From positions 1 through 11,803 of the forward strand of contig JAUWVK010000041.1 of NCBI GenBank assembly GCA_030617485.1: DNA of 11,803 nucleotides, written 5' to 3'. Positions 1 through 7,506 of the stretch are shown piece by piece. The notes below the pieces were generated by a model, which saw only the letters and a program-made list of their open reading frames with translations, was not told the DNA's origin and did not search any database. The translations under genes and the position numbers were made by a program. This DNA is from Gammaproteobacteria bacterium (GTDB lineage: Bacteria > Pseudomonadota > Gammaproteobacteria > SZUA-152). The first letter of the stretch is position 1; every line of letters begins with the position of its first letter.

Positions 1-327
1 GCTTTTGGAGCCTTTGCTATAAGACATAATTTCCTGCAGGGAACGGAACACTCCCGTATCAAAATCACAGAATTTGAAACCAACACCCTGGTTAGAAACA
101 CGCGTAACCCGTGCGTGTATTTTATGACGAGTACTGCTTTCTGGAGAAGCAAGACTAAAGACCAACTCAACATCTGACTCTTCACTTACACTCAGCGAGG
201 AATCTGTACCCAGAAAAGCCCCACCCAGCCCGATATCTTTTGAAAGACAGGAACCCAGCAGTTCGCCCTGCTGATAAATATCAACACCAACGCTCAACTC
301 TTTTCTTTCGCTCCAACGCTTTTCCAT
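1..327 (-). CDS. PilZ-domain protein, 3' end cut by window edge
   Basis: Reading the minus strand from the ATG at 325-327 gives 109 open codons with no stop before the window edge. Residues 4-8 (RWSER) form the RxxxR motif of PilZ domains, and residues 31-36 (DIGLGG) match the (D/N)xSxxG motif with Gly in the Ser position. A later strand motif, GVGFKFCDF (81-89), fits the end of the PilZ barrel. PilZ domains bind cyclic-di-GMP and pass the signal to a partner. Single-domain members are usually about 100-125 residues, so only a few codons are probably missing. A GAGAGG ribosome-binding sequence lies about 10 nt upstream of the ATG. It is not the classical type IV pilus PilZ protein, which lacks the RxxxR motif. 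Its partner cannot be told from here. The family call is secure; the role is open. Confidence 0.88.
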   Translation of the reverse strand, partial: MEKRWSERKELSVGVDIYQQGELLGSCLSKDIGLGGAFLGTDSSLSVSEESDVELVFSLASPESSTRHKIHARVTRVSNQGVGFKFCDFDTGVFRSLQEIMSYSKGSKS

Positions 328-636
328 CTAGGTCAAACCTCTCGTGTTTAGGCAGATTGCAAGATAACATCCATTACTAATTCAACCAACGTCAAACTAT
401 TACCTCAATAAATGCCAACTGTTAGTTAACATCATTGACGCAAAAGACAACTCAAGGGTTCCATCCCATTAACCAATAACTCCACCTACTGTAGATCAAA
501 GTATAGAATGCAAAATCGAGGCCAAACAACCTAGAAACTGAGAACCTGTTCACAAATCAATCACTTAAAAACATGCACAGTTCACAAAAAAGGGGGAACT
601 GAAGGAACTGTAAAATATCTCGACAGTATTATGCCC
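328..636. other. Intergenic stretch, probably holding the promoter of the PilZ gene
   Basis: No convincing gene is seen here on either strand. The stretch lies downstream of epmA and upstream of the PilZ gene, both on the minus strand. A possible sigma-70 promoter on the minus strand has TATACT as -10 (505-500) and TTGTTT as -35 (529-524), 18 nt apart; it would leave a leader of about 165 nt. A TTGACG box (395-390) lies nearer the gene but has no good -10. The 9-mer GTTCACAAA occurs twice, at 548-556 and 580-588. No clear Rho-independent terminator for epmA is visible. Confidence 0.4.
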
Positions 637-1632
637 TTATATCCTGTCGTAGGAAAAGGTTAATACTCCCTCCAGCTGGTCTATTCCTGCTAACACCAAT
701 AGCAGCCTATCCAGCCCCATGGCAACGCCAGCACACTGTGGCAAACCCGACTCCAACGCAGTCAGCAAATACTCATCAAGTGTCACATCCTCTAGACCAT
801 TTTCCCGCCGGCACTGCAATTCTCCCTCGAACCGAGCTCTTTGCTCTGCTGCATCCTGTAATTCATGGAAACCATTTACCAGCTCCACACCGTCTATAAA
901 AAGTTCAAATCGCTCTGCCACGGGTGGAGAACCAGGGCGAATTGTAGCCAAGGCAGCCTGACTGGCGGGATAATCATAAACAAAGCTCAGTCGATTCTGC
1001 CCAAGATGGGGCTGCACACAATGACTCATCAACAGGTCCAGCCAGCCATCTTTATCCATCTCAGCTATTCCAGAGTTAATCTCGAATCCCTGCAACTCTG
1101 CACAGGCTTTCAGCACTGAAACGTCCGCGACATAAGGGTCGATATCAAGATAACGCTGAAAACAGTCACCATAGGCAAGTCTCTCCTCAGACTCTAACGT
1201 CCGGTAACCTTCAAGTAGACGCATAACCAGTGCTGCCACTTCGTCCATTAGCTGGTGATGGTCAAAACCTGGCCGGTACCATTCCAGCAAGGTGAATTCG
1301 GGATTGTGTAGTTTTCCTAATTCACCCTGTCGGAAAGCTTTACAGACTTGAAAAATAGGTCCGGAACCCGCTGCCAACAGTCGCTTCATGGCAAACTCAG
1401 GAGAGGTATTGAGGTATCGGCGTGGCTCGCCAGGATGACTGGCGACTGTTGAAATACTATGGATATTAGGATCAGGCGTGGTGGCAGATGCCAGCAATGG
1501 GGTCTCTACTTCTAACGCCTCATTTTCAACAAAATAGTGGCGCACTCTGGACAGCATTTCTGCCCGCAGCCGTATGACTTCTTGTACCGCGGTGGGCCGC
1601 CAGTCCGTGCCATTATTGGAGGAAATCTCCAC
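637..1632 (-). CDS. epmA: EF-P--(R)-beta-lysine ligase (EpmA/PoxA/GenX)
   Basis: This class II lysyl-tRNA-synthetase paralogue activates (R)-beta-lysine with ATP and attaches it to a lysine of elongation factor P in the cytoplasm. The 331-aa product has the compact EpmA size (325 in E. coli) and lacks the N-terminal anticodon-binding domain of true LysRS. Visible parts are motif 1 around residues 24-45, motif 2 with FRQGE at 100-104 and NPEFTLLEWY at 110-119, the ELVNGFHEL block at 250-258, and motif 3 GVAMGLDR at 302-309. The start codon is GTG (1630-1632), chosen because the N-terminus then aligns with E. coli EpmA at the W-x-P block (residue 11) and no ATG lies nearby. The gene begins 10 nt after the efp stop, and AAGGA within the last efp codons is the likely ribosome-binding site, spaced rather wide at about 14 nt. 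It is probably co-transcribed with efp, its substrate. Confidence 0.95.
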   Translation of the reverse strand: MEISSNNGTDWRPTAVQEVIRLRAEMLSRVRHYFVENEALEVETPLLASATTPDPNIHSISTVASHPGEPRRYLNTSPEFAMKRLLAAGSGPIFQVCKAFRQGELGKLHNPEFTLLEWYRPGFDHHQLMDEVAALVMRLLEGYRTLESEERLAYGDCFQRYLDIDPYVADVSVLKACAELQGFEINSGIAEMDKDGWLDLLMSHCVQPHLGQNRLSFVYDYPASQAALATIRPGSPPVAERFELFIDGVELVNGFHELQDAAEQRARFEGELQCRRENGLEDVTLDEYLLTALESGLPQCAGVAMGLDRLLLVLAGIDQLEGVLTFSYDRI

Positions 1633-1642
1633 CGTCAGCGTA

Positions 1643-2212
1643 CTATTCCTTCACGCGACCCACGTACTCACCAGTACGGGTATCCACTTTGATCAGCTCA
1701 TCCACTTCTATAAACAAGGGCACCTTCACCATAGCGCCGGTTTCCAGAGTGGCCGGCTTGATGCCGCCCTGTGCGGTATCCCCCTTCAATCCAGGGTCTG
1801 TTTCGGTAATGCGCAGCTCCACAAAATTGGGGGTGGCTATAGCAATAGGATTGTCATTCCAGAGGGTAACTTCACAATTATCCTGCTCTTTGAGCCATTT
1901 GCGTTGGTCTCCCACAGCTTTCTCATCCGCTCCCACTTGTTCAAACGTATTGGGATCCATGAAATACCAGAATTCTCCATCGTTATAGAGATACTGCATT
2001 TCCGTATCCATTACGTCTGCACCTGGCAGCGATTCACCCGATTTGAAGGTACGTTCAACTACCCTGCCCGATATCAGGTTGCGGAGTTTGACCCGGGTAA
2101 AAGCCTGACCTTTTCCAGGTTTCACCATATCCACCTCAATCATGGAGCAAGGATCATTATCAATCATGACCTTAAGGCCAGATTTAAATTCGTTTGTGGA
2201 GAAATTAGCCAT
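1643..2212 (-). CDS. efp: Translation elongation factor P (EF-P)
   Basis: EF-P binds between the ribosomal P and E sites and stimulates peptide bond formation at polyproline stretches. The 189-aa product (E. coli 188) aligns along its length with E. coli EF-P. The modification loop VKPGKGQ places the acceptor lysine at residue 34, as in lysylated EF-Ps, whereas rhamnosylated EF-Ps of the EarP type carry arginine there. The neighbouring epmA and epmB genes agree with lysylation. Other landmarks are [28 protein letters not shown] and the C-terminal [15 protein letters not shown]. The start is the ATG at 2210-2212, preceded by GAGG five nt upstream and giving the family N-terminus [10 protein letters not shown]. 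The open frame continues 24 codons further upstream, into the divergent gene, but that extension has no counterpart in the family. Confidence 0.98.
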   Translation of the reverse strand: MANFSTNEFKSGLKVMIDNDPCSMIEVDMVKPGKGQAFTRVKLRNLISGRVVERTFKSGESLPGADVMDTEMQYLYNDGEFWYFMDPNTFEQVGADEKAVGDQRKWLKEQDNCEVTLWNDNPIAIATPNFVELRITETDPGLKGDTAQGGIKPATLETGAMVKVPLFIEVDELIKVDTRTGEYVGRVKE

Positions 2213-2264
2213 TCTTACCTCGTTCTGGGAATATGATGCACACTCAAATAGCGAGAGGCGACGT

Positions 2265-2294
2265 ATGATACCGCTTACGACCACCGTTTGTCAG
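2265..2294 (-). promoter_or_regulatory. Predicted sigma-70 promoter of efp inside the start of epmB
   Basis: On the minus strand CTGACA (2294-2289) and TATCAT (2270-2265) each match the -35 and -10 consensus at five of six positions, with an 18-nt spacer. Transcription would start near 2257, giving an efp leader of about 46 nt. The -10 box is the exact complement of the first two codons of epmB (ATGATA). Only 52 bp separate the two start codons, so overlapping control is expected. A plus-strand TATGAT (2232-2237) is a possible -10 for epmB but lacks a good -35. Prediction by eye only. Confidence 0.45.
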
Positions 2295-3308
2295 GACGAG
2301 AGCCAAAGCAAAAAACAGAAAATCGATGCCTGGCAAGCTGAATTAGCCAGGGCCTATCGTGATCCCCTGAAATTATTATCAGACCTTAAACTATCGCCTG
2401 AACAAATACCTGGCGGTATCTCCAGCAAAAATTCTTTCCCGCTCAGGGTTCCACGTTCTTATGTTGCCCGCATGCAAACAGGCGACCCCAATGACCCCTT
2501 ATTACTCCAGGTGCTCTCGCGCCAGTGGGAACAGGAAGACCGGCCAGGGTTTCAACTTGATCCCGTAGGAGATGGTCCCGCGACAGCAAGCCCGGGGCTT
2601 CTGCATAAATATCAGGGGCGCGTATTGTTAATCACTACAGGCGCCTGCCCAGTCCACTGTCGCTATTGTTTTCGTCGTCATTACCCCTATTCCGACAGCC
2701 GGCCAGACAATGGCGACTGGTCCAAAGCGATGGACTATATTGCAGCCGATCCCAGCATCACTGAAGTCATTCTCAGTGGCGGTGACCCCCTTTCCCTAAG
2801 TAACGAGCGATTACAGACCATCAGCGACGAACTGGCGAAAATTCCCCATATCCAGCGTCTTCGACTCCACACCCGAATGCCCATTGTTTTGCCTGAGCGC
2901 ATTGATACTGGGTTCAAGAAATGGCTTCGCAACCTGCCCTGGCAAACCATTGTGGTAACTCACTGCAACCATGCCAATGAGTTAGATGAGCAGGTATCAA
3001 ATACGCTGGCAGAGCTAAAGGCTGTCGGAGCCACCTTGCTCAATCAGTCAGTGCTGCTAAAAGGCGTTAATGACAATGTTGCCGCGCTGGTGAAGCTCAG
3101 TGAGGCGCTATTTAAATCCGGGACTTTACCTTATTACCTGCACCTGCTCGATCGCGTCGCAGGATCCGCTCATTTTGAGGTTGACGAGCCCATCGCTCTG
3201 AGCCTCATAAACGAGATTCAACGCCAGTTACCCGGTTACCTGATTCCGAAACTGGTTCGGGAAATAGCTGGCAAACCACACAAAATTCAACTTTTTGATA
3301 CTGATTGA
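2265..3308 (+). CDS. epmB: EF-P (R)-beta-lysine-forming lysine 2,3-aminomutase (EpmB/YjeK)
   Basis: This radical-SAM, PLP-dependent enzyme converts (S)-alpha-lysine to (R)-beta-lysine, the substrate EpmA uses on EF-P. The 347-aa product (342 in E. coli) has the FeS cluster motif CxxxCxxC as Cys128, Cys132 and Cys135 ([13 protein letters not shown]), SGGDPL at 171-176, [14 protein letters not shown] at 200-213, and [11 protein letters not shown] at 324-334, whose Lys329 is the expected PLP lysine. [10 protein letters not shown] at 61-70 and [10 protein letters not shown] at 110-119 also match EpmB rather than catabolic KamA, which is longer. The ATG at 2265 is chosen over an upstream in-frame ATG at 2142 because GAGAGG sits 6 nt before it, the length fits, and the upstream one lies inside efp on the other strand. 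It is divergent from efp-epmA, so the substrate, the donor-making enzyme and the ligase are all clustered. Confidence 0.96.
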   Translation: MIPLTTTVCQDESQSKKQKIDAWQAELARAYRDPLKLLSDLKLSPEQIPGGISSKNSFPLRVPRSYVARMQTGDPNDPLLLQVLSRQWEQEDRPGFQLDPVGDGPATASPGLLHKYQGRVLLITTGACPVHCRYCFRRHYPYSDSRPDNGDWSKAMDYIAADPSITEVILSGGDPLSLSNERLQTISDELAKIPHIQRLRLHTRMPIVLPERIDTGFKKWLRNLPWQTIVVTHCNHANELDEQVSNTLAELKAVGATLLNQSVLLKGVNDNVAALVKLSEALFKSGTLPYYLHLLDRVAGSAHFEVDEPIALSLINEIQRQLPGYLIPKLVREIAGKPHKIQLFDTD

Positions 3309-3310
3309 TA

Positions 3311-3352
3311 CATCACCAGGACGCCCGTCAGCTAAAGGGTTTCGTCCTGATG
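3311..3352 (+). other. Stable hairpin just after the epmB stop codon
   Basis: CATCA-cc-AGGACG (3311-3323) pairs with CGTCCTGATG (3343-3352) as a 10-bp stem with a two-base bulge. An inner CCC/GGG pairing (3324-3326 with 3337-3339) continues it towards the loop. It begins 3 nt after the epmB TGA. No U-tract follows, so a simple Rho-independent terminator is not obvious; a 3'-end stabiliser or an attenuator before the next gene would also fit. The structure argues that this stretch is not coding. Confidence 0.45.
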
Positions 3353-3459
3353 CCGAAATATCCTGTAGAACCAGTCCCTTATTGGGCTGCTATAGCCTTT
3401 TGTCCGCAGCAACGTATACTCATGGGCAGCAGGAATAGTGCTACGAAAACGATAAAAAT

Positions 3460-3472
3460 AGGAGCGAAAGTG
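3460..3472 (+). promoter_or_regulatory. Ribosome-binding site that decides a GTG start
   Basis: AGGAG (3460-3464) stands 5 nt before a GTG (3470-3472) in frame with the 617-aa protein. In-frame alternatives upstream are much weaker: the TTG at 3305 overlaps the epmB stop, the ATG at 3350 has only AAAGGG about 10 nt away, and the ATG at 3422 has no visible site. Confidence 0.7.
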
Positions 3473-5323
3473 AGAGGTAACACGCCGGAAGGACTGCTAA
3501 ATATTCCCGAACAGTCCAAACCACTGTCAGGCTCGTTTGACACCAAACCCCGAAATGTTGAAGCATGGGTAGCTGCGCTGCCAATGGCCAACACAGGGGA
3601 AAGTGCACGGCGTATTTTCAATGCCCTAAAAGAAGTTAATCGACTCAAAATTTCAGCCCATGACCGATTCAAGGTGATGGAAATTTTCCGAACCCCCGTA
3701 TTTCACATTACCGGCGTTCTTAAAAAACATTACGTCAGCCAAAATCTGCCGCTTTCACCTAAAAACCAGAAAATTGCAGAATTGGCCATTCAGCTCTACT
3801 CCGAAATGGCGATAGGGTACAAAGCTGTTATTGAAGATAAACTCGATTCAACATTTTCAAAACTTAGCAGTAAAACCCTGACCCAAAGCATTCATCGCAC
3901 CATTCAATATCTCAGCAACATCCTGTTATGTTCCTACCAAATTTACATTCAACATCCTGAACATATCTGGCTACAGATACATCGTCTTTATCTATACGCT
4001 GAAGAAAACCAGTTACAAAACACTCCGATTAAAAATAATATAAAAACAGAGACTCCTGGCGAAAGTAATATTGCGGACGTTTATAAACAAACATTATTGT
4101 TAGCATTAGCGGGCCCATACCGACTCCGACAGCAAGTTACCGAAGCTGTTTCCCTCGCACTGGAATCCATAGCATCTGTCTGCCAGATATTGCCCTTGAG
4201 TGAATCCCAGGAGACTGGTTTCGGCTTTACCATCAACTTAAATAGCGATGCTGCGCCCGGTTATTTCAGGGATGATGGCACTGCAAATCCTGCATTTCAT
4301 CGGGTAATTGATACCAGCGAACTAACAAATTTACTGGAACAACCATTATCAACGGCAGAAAATAACCCCGTTAGCATTCCTGATAATGTACGAAAACAAC
4401 TTATACAAACCTGGCGCGGCAATTCACATCGCGCATTCTCACGCACCACAAAAAGCAATGAGACAGCAATCACTTTGGGCTTAAGTGCCACTCATCATTA
4501 CATTGATGAAATTGTCCGCCCTCTGTTAAAAGACAACACACAGCCCTGCCCTACAGCAACAGAATCAATTCAACCTGAGAATTCTTCACCTAACTCGGCT
4601 GAAGATGCAGAGCTCGATGAGTCCGCCAATTTCACCAGCACCCCTGTGTTTGGTATTAGCAATCTTGACGACCACACTCCTGATGTTTGGGATCCGGACT
4701 TTACCTACCGGGCCAATAATCCAACCTTCAGTCTTACTCCGAAGGACGAAGAAAATTTGCAAAAAAAGGCGGCTCTGTATTCACCGCTTTCCTGCAAAGG
4801 CATCAATGAAAGTGCTGCCGGCTACTGCTTGCTCGGCAACCTTACCTATGGCAAGGATTCGCAGAAGGTACAAGTGGGTGAACTGGTTGGCATAAGAGAT
4901 AACATCGACCCCGACACTACCCAATTAAGCATTGGGGTCATTCGTCGAATCAAAAACTGGAACAATGGCCTGGAACTAGGCATACAAAAACTGGCCCCGT
5001 GTGCGGATGCTATTGCTACTGCCGCAGTATCAAAAGATAACCAACCAGAAAAGTATCAACGTAGCCTGGTATTACCAGACTTACCTGGCATCAATCAGCA
5101 AGCCACCCTTATTACCCATGCATGGCACCGCATTGGCGACGAATTGATTGCTAACGTACACGGCCAATTCACCCGGATAAAATTAACAAAACAACTGGAA
5201 AGTAGCGGTGTTTTCAACCAGTTTGAGTTTTCCATAATCGATATTGAAGAAACAAAATCTGCTAAAAAGAGCGGCTTCATTAGCAGCGAAGATGAATTTG
5301 ATGCTGTGTGGAAACTTATTTAA
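3470..5323 (+). CDS. Conserved-type protein of unknown function upstream of fimX, helical N-terminus plus PilZ-like C-terminus
   Basis: I cannot assign a named family. From the GTG at 3470 the product is 617 aa; an open extension to 3305 would add 55 residues but crosses a hairpin and lacks a good ribosome-binding site. Residues about 30-185 are helix-rich with no signal peptide or membrane segment, and include IWLQIHRLYLYAE at 166-178. GPYRLRQQ follows at 215-222. A Ser/Pro/Asn/Glu-rich linker spans about 356-390. The C-terminal part is beta-rich, with NESAAG at 446-451 matching the PilZ [DN]xSxxG motif, then VQVGELVGI, LSIGVIRRI and LELGIQKLA. No RxxxR motif precedes it, so cyclic-di-GMP binding is doubtful. 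The same layout recurs in the 598-aa protein at 8498-10294. fimX starts 60 bp downstream on the same strand, so the two are probably expressed together. From memory, P. aeruginosa also has a hypothetical gene beside fimX. A cytoplasmic role with FimX in pilus control is inference. Confidence 0.85.
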   Translation: MRGNTPEGLLNIPEQSKPLSGSFDTKPRNVEAWVAALPMANTGESARRIFNALKEVNRLKISAHDRFKVMEIFRTPVFHITGVLKKHYVSQNLPLSPKNQKIAELAIQLYSEMAIGYKAVIEDKLDSTFSKLSSKTLTQSIHRTIQYLSNILLCSYQIYIQHPEHIWLQIHRLYLYAEENQLQNTPIKNNIKTETPGESNIADVYKQTLLLALAGPYRLRQQVTEAVSLALESIASVCQILPLSESQETGFGFTINLNSDAAPGYFRDDGTANPAFHRVIDTSELTNLLEQPLSTAENNPVSIPDNVRKQLIQTWRGNSHRAFSRTTKSNETAITLGLSATHHYIDEIVRPLLKDNTQPCPTATESIQPENSSPNSAEDAELDESANFTSTPVFGISNLDDHTPDVWDPDFTYRANNPTFSLTPKDEENLQKKAALYSPLSCKGINESAAGYCLLGNLTYGKDSQKVQVGELVGIRDNIDPDTTQLSIGVIRRIKNWNNGLELGIQKLAPCADAIATAAVSKDNQPEKYQRSLVLPDLPGINQQATLITHAWHRIGDELIANVHGQFTRIKLTKQLESSGVFNQFEFSIIDIEETKSAKKSGFISSEDEFDAVWKLI

Positions 5324-5360
5324 CAACTTACTTTTCGTACAATTTTCACCTAGACAATAC

Positions 5361-5369
5361 TGATAATAT
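5361..5369 (+). promoter_or_regulatory. Possible extended -10 element upstream of fimX
   Basis: TGATAATAT at 5361-5369 reads as an extended -10 (TG, one base, TAATAT) in the 60-bp gap before fimX. No good -35 is present at the usual distance. It could give fimX its own transcript in addition to readthrough from the upstream gene. Weak evidence. Confidence 0.28.
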
Positions 5370-5372
5370 ATT

Positions 5373-5386
5373 AGGAGTTTTTTTTG
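5373..5386 (+). promoter_or_regulatory. fimX ribosome-binding site, T8 tract and TTG start
   Basis: AGGAG (5373-5377) is followed by eight T residues (5378-5385), the last two of which belong to the TTG start codon (5384-5386). Spacing to the start is 6 nt, which is good. No ATG or GTG in the first codons competes with it. A change in T-tract length would alter the spacing without shifting the reading frame. Confidence 0.75.
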
Positions 5387-7459
5387 GATAACGATAATGT
5401 CATCCGTCCTTTAATACTTGAAGAGTCGGCAAATGATGCGGAAGCATTAGCCAGCGCCTTGCGTAACGCCGGCTTTGCCGTGCGCTACAAACACATCAAA
5501 AATAGTGACGAACTACAGGAAGCCCTTGACGGTAAAACATGGGATTTGCTACTGGCAGCTCAACAAGTCGGGGATTTTTCTGCGATTCAGGCCGTCGCTA
5601 TGGTTAATAAATCTGGCAAAGATATCCCCTGCATTGTTAACGGAAGCGACGCAACAGACGCTATCATTATGGATCATCTAAATGCTGGTGCCGCTGAATT
5701 TATTTCCGAGTCTGCGCAAGAACACTTATTGTTTGTCATCAATCGTGAAATCAACCATTTACGCGAACGTCGTGCCCACAGAAACTGCAAAGGCCTCTAT
5801 AACGAAAGTGAAAAACGCAACCGGGTTTTACTTGATAGCTCCAGAGATCCTATTGCATATATCCATGAAGGCATGCATATCTATGCCAACCAAAGTTATC
5901 AGGACATTTTTGGTTACGCGGATATTGAGGAGCTTGAAAGTGTTCCGATTATGGATCTTATTGCCCCAGATCAGCAGCAAAGCTTCAAAGATGTTTTACG
6001 GAGTCTCAGCGACAACGAACCACCAGAAGAAATTCTCGAATACAAAGCTATTCGCGAAGATGGCAAAGAATTTTTAGCCAATATGGATTTTTCCCGCGCG
6101 AGCATCGATGGAGAACCTTGCGCACAGGTCATGATTCATCGTAGCGGAGATAACAAAGAACTCGAAAAAGAAATACAATCACTGAAGCAACAGGACTTGC
6201 AGACAGGTCTCTTTAATCACCAATATTTTATGGAACAAACCCAGGAAGCCGTAGATCGTTCTGTACGCGGTGAAGACATGTGCGCATTAATCTATTTTGA
6301 GCCAGATAATTTCACGAATATTAAAGATTCTCTGGGCATAGCTGGCAGCGACATGGTACTGGCAGATATCGCTAATATGCTTAAGGAACTGACGCCAGAC
6401 AACGCAATAGTGGCGCGATATGCTGGCACTATTTTTACTATTTTATTATGTGGTTCTCAGAGCGATAAAATTGAAGGACTGGCAGAACATATCCGACAAA
6501 CCATTTCCGACAAAATTTTTGAAGTCGACAATAAAACGGTTACCACCACATGCAGCATGGGTGTAACCCGTATTACAGAAACTGCGGAAAATGCTAAGAA
6601 ATTATTACTGCAGACCGAAACTGCATGCAGAGTAGCCAAAGAAAATCAGGGTAACCAGGTTCATGTATTTTCACTGGAAGATGAACTAGCCGGCCAGGAA
6701 GCCGACAAACGAATAGTCACCCTCATTAAGCTGGCATTGAAGAGCAATAGATTCCAGTTACATTTTCAACCCATTGCCAGCTTGCACGCGGAACCTGGGG
6801 AACGCTATGAAGTTTTAATTCGCCTGCTCGATCAGGATGACAGTATAATCATGCCGGGCGAGTTCCTTGGTGTTGCCGAACATGCACAGCTAATGGCGGA
6901 TATTGATCGTTGGGTCATCAAAACTTCCGCCAAAGCTATTCTTGAAAAAAGAAAGATTGGCAAAGAACTTCAATTCTTTATAAAAATCTCTTCCGATTCA
7001 CTGCGAGATCCAAGCCTGTTGGTATGGATCAGCAAGCTATTACAGGCGGCCCGCTTGCATGGAAGTTGTTTTGTATTTGAGATTAGCGAACAAAATATAC
7101 TGGAAAACCTCACCAGTGTTAAAAGTTTTGCCAATGGCATACAACAATTACAGTGCAATCTGGCAATCGACCATGTTGGCAAAGATTCTGTTGACCTTTC
7201 GTACTTAAAACACATAAAAGCCACTTATTTGAAAATTGATGGCAGCCACATTAGCAATGTCAGCAGTGAAGAAAGCCAGGAGGCTATCAAGAAAATTGCC
7301 GAGGCCGGCGTTGAACATGGCTTTATGACCATTGCTGAGCATGTGCAAGATCCAGCCTGCCTTGCAGTTTTATGGCAACATGGCGTTAACTTTATTCAGG
7401 GTTATTATTTACAACAACCTGAAGATGGTCTTGATTACGACTTCACTAGTAGTGACTAA
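5384..7459 (+). CDS. fimX: FimX-like REC-PAS-GGDEF-EAL protein with degenerate active sites
   Basis: The 691-aa product has the domain order and length of P. aeruginosa FimX, a cyclic-di-GMP receptor needed for type IV pilus assembly and twitching through the PilZ/PilB machinery. Residues 6-125 form a receiver-like domain in which Ala59 stands where the phospho-acceptor Asp would be. A PAS domain covers about 145-255. The GGDEF domain (about 265-430) has AGTIF (347-351) in place of GGDEF, so diguanylate cyclase activity is not expected. The EAL domain (about 440-680) has EVL (476-478), as in FimX, with DHVG (596-599) for DDFG and AEHVQ (651-655) for the usual AExVE. Loss of phosphodiesterase activity with ligand binding kept is likely. 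No membrane segment or signal peptide is seen. Translation starts at TTG. It follows the 617-aa gene on the same strand and converges on htpX. Confidence 0.92.
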   Translation: MDNDNVIRPLILEESANDAEALASALRNAGFAVRYKHIKNSDELQEALDGKTWDLLLAAQQVGDFSAIQAVAMVNKSGKDIPCIVNGSDATDAIIMDHLNAGAAEFISESAQEHLLFVINREINHLRERRAHRNCKGLYNESEKRNRVLLDSSRDPIAYIHEGMHIYANQSYQDIFGYADIEELESVPIMDLIAPDQQQSFKDVLRSLSDNEPPEEILEYKAIREDGKEFLANMDFSRASIDGEPCAQVMIHRSGDNKELEKEIQSLKQQDLQTGLFNHQYFMEQTQEAVDRSVRGEDMCALIYFEPDNFTNIKDSLGIAGSDMVLADIANMLKELTPDNAIVARYAGTIFTILLCGSQSDKIEGLAEHIRQTISDKIFEVDNKTVTTTCSMGVTRITETAENAKKLLLQTETACRVAKENQGNQVHVFSLEDELAGQEADKRIVTLIKLALKSNRFQLHFQPIASLHAEPGERYEVLIRLLDQDDSIIMPGEFLGVAEHAQLMADIDRWVIKTSAKAILEKRKIGKELQFFIKISSDSLRDPSLLVWISKLLQAARLHGSCFVFEISEQNILENLTSVKSFANGIQQLQCNLAIDHVGKDSVDLSYLKHIKATYLKIDGSHISNVSSEESQEAIKKIAEAGVEHGFMTIAEHVQDPACLAVLWQHGVNFIQGYYLQQPEDGLDYDFTSSD

Positions 7460-7477
7460 CCTCAACTAATTCAACCC

Positions 7478-7504
7478 CATAAAAGCTTCTAAATAGCTTT
7501 TATG
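7478..7504. terminator. Bidirectional Rho-independent terminator between fimX and htpX
   Basis: CATAAAAGCT (7478-7487) and AGCTTTTATG (7495-7504) form a perfect 10-bp inverted repeat around a 7-nt loop. The A-rich arm on one side and T-rich arm on the other give a T-run in either direction. It sits in the 47-bp gap between two convergent genes. The stem is AT-rich, so its efficiency may be modest. Confidence 0.6.
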
Positions 7505-7506
7505 AC

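Noticed and set aside
579..600. AGTTC/GAACT pairing around a C5T6 run downstream of epmA
   Set aside because: The stem is only 5 bp and the T-run lies in the loop, not after the stem, so it does not fit a Rho-independent terminator.
621..649. CGACAG/CTGTCG inverted repeat across the epmA stop codon
   Set aside because: A 6-bp stem with a 17-nt loop and no clear T-run after it on the minus strand; too weak to call a terminator.
719..1119. Two overlapping plus-strand open frames opposite epmA
   Set aside because: They are antisense to conserved epmA sequence and resemble no protein; typical shadow frames.
1574..2236. A 220-codon plus-strand open frame opposite efp
   Set aside because: It lies wholly antisense to efp and the start of epmA, both unmistakable, and its translation has no recognisable domain or ribosome-binding support.
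2142..2264. A 41-residue N-terminal extension of EpmB
   Set aside because: It lies over the efp start on the other strand, lacks a ribosome-binding site and makes the protein longer than the family.
2213..2284. A 24-residue N-terminal extension of EF-P
   Set aside because: The ATG at 2210-2212 has a well-placed GAGG and gives the family N-terminus; the extension would run antisense into epmB.
5475..6077. Open frames in another plus-strand frame inside fimX
   Set aside because: They are out-of-frame readings of the well-supported REC and PAS coding sequence.
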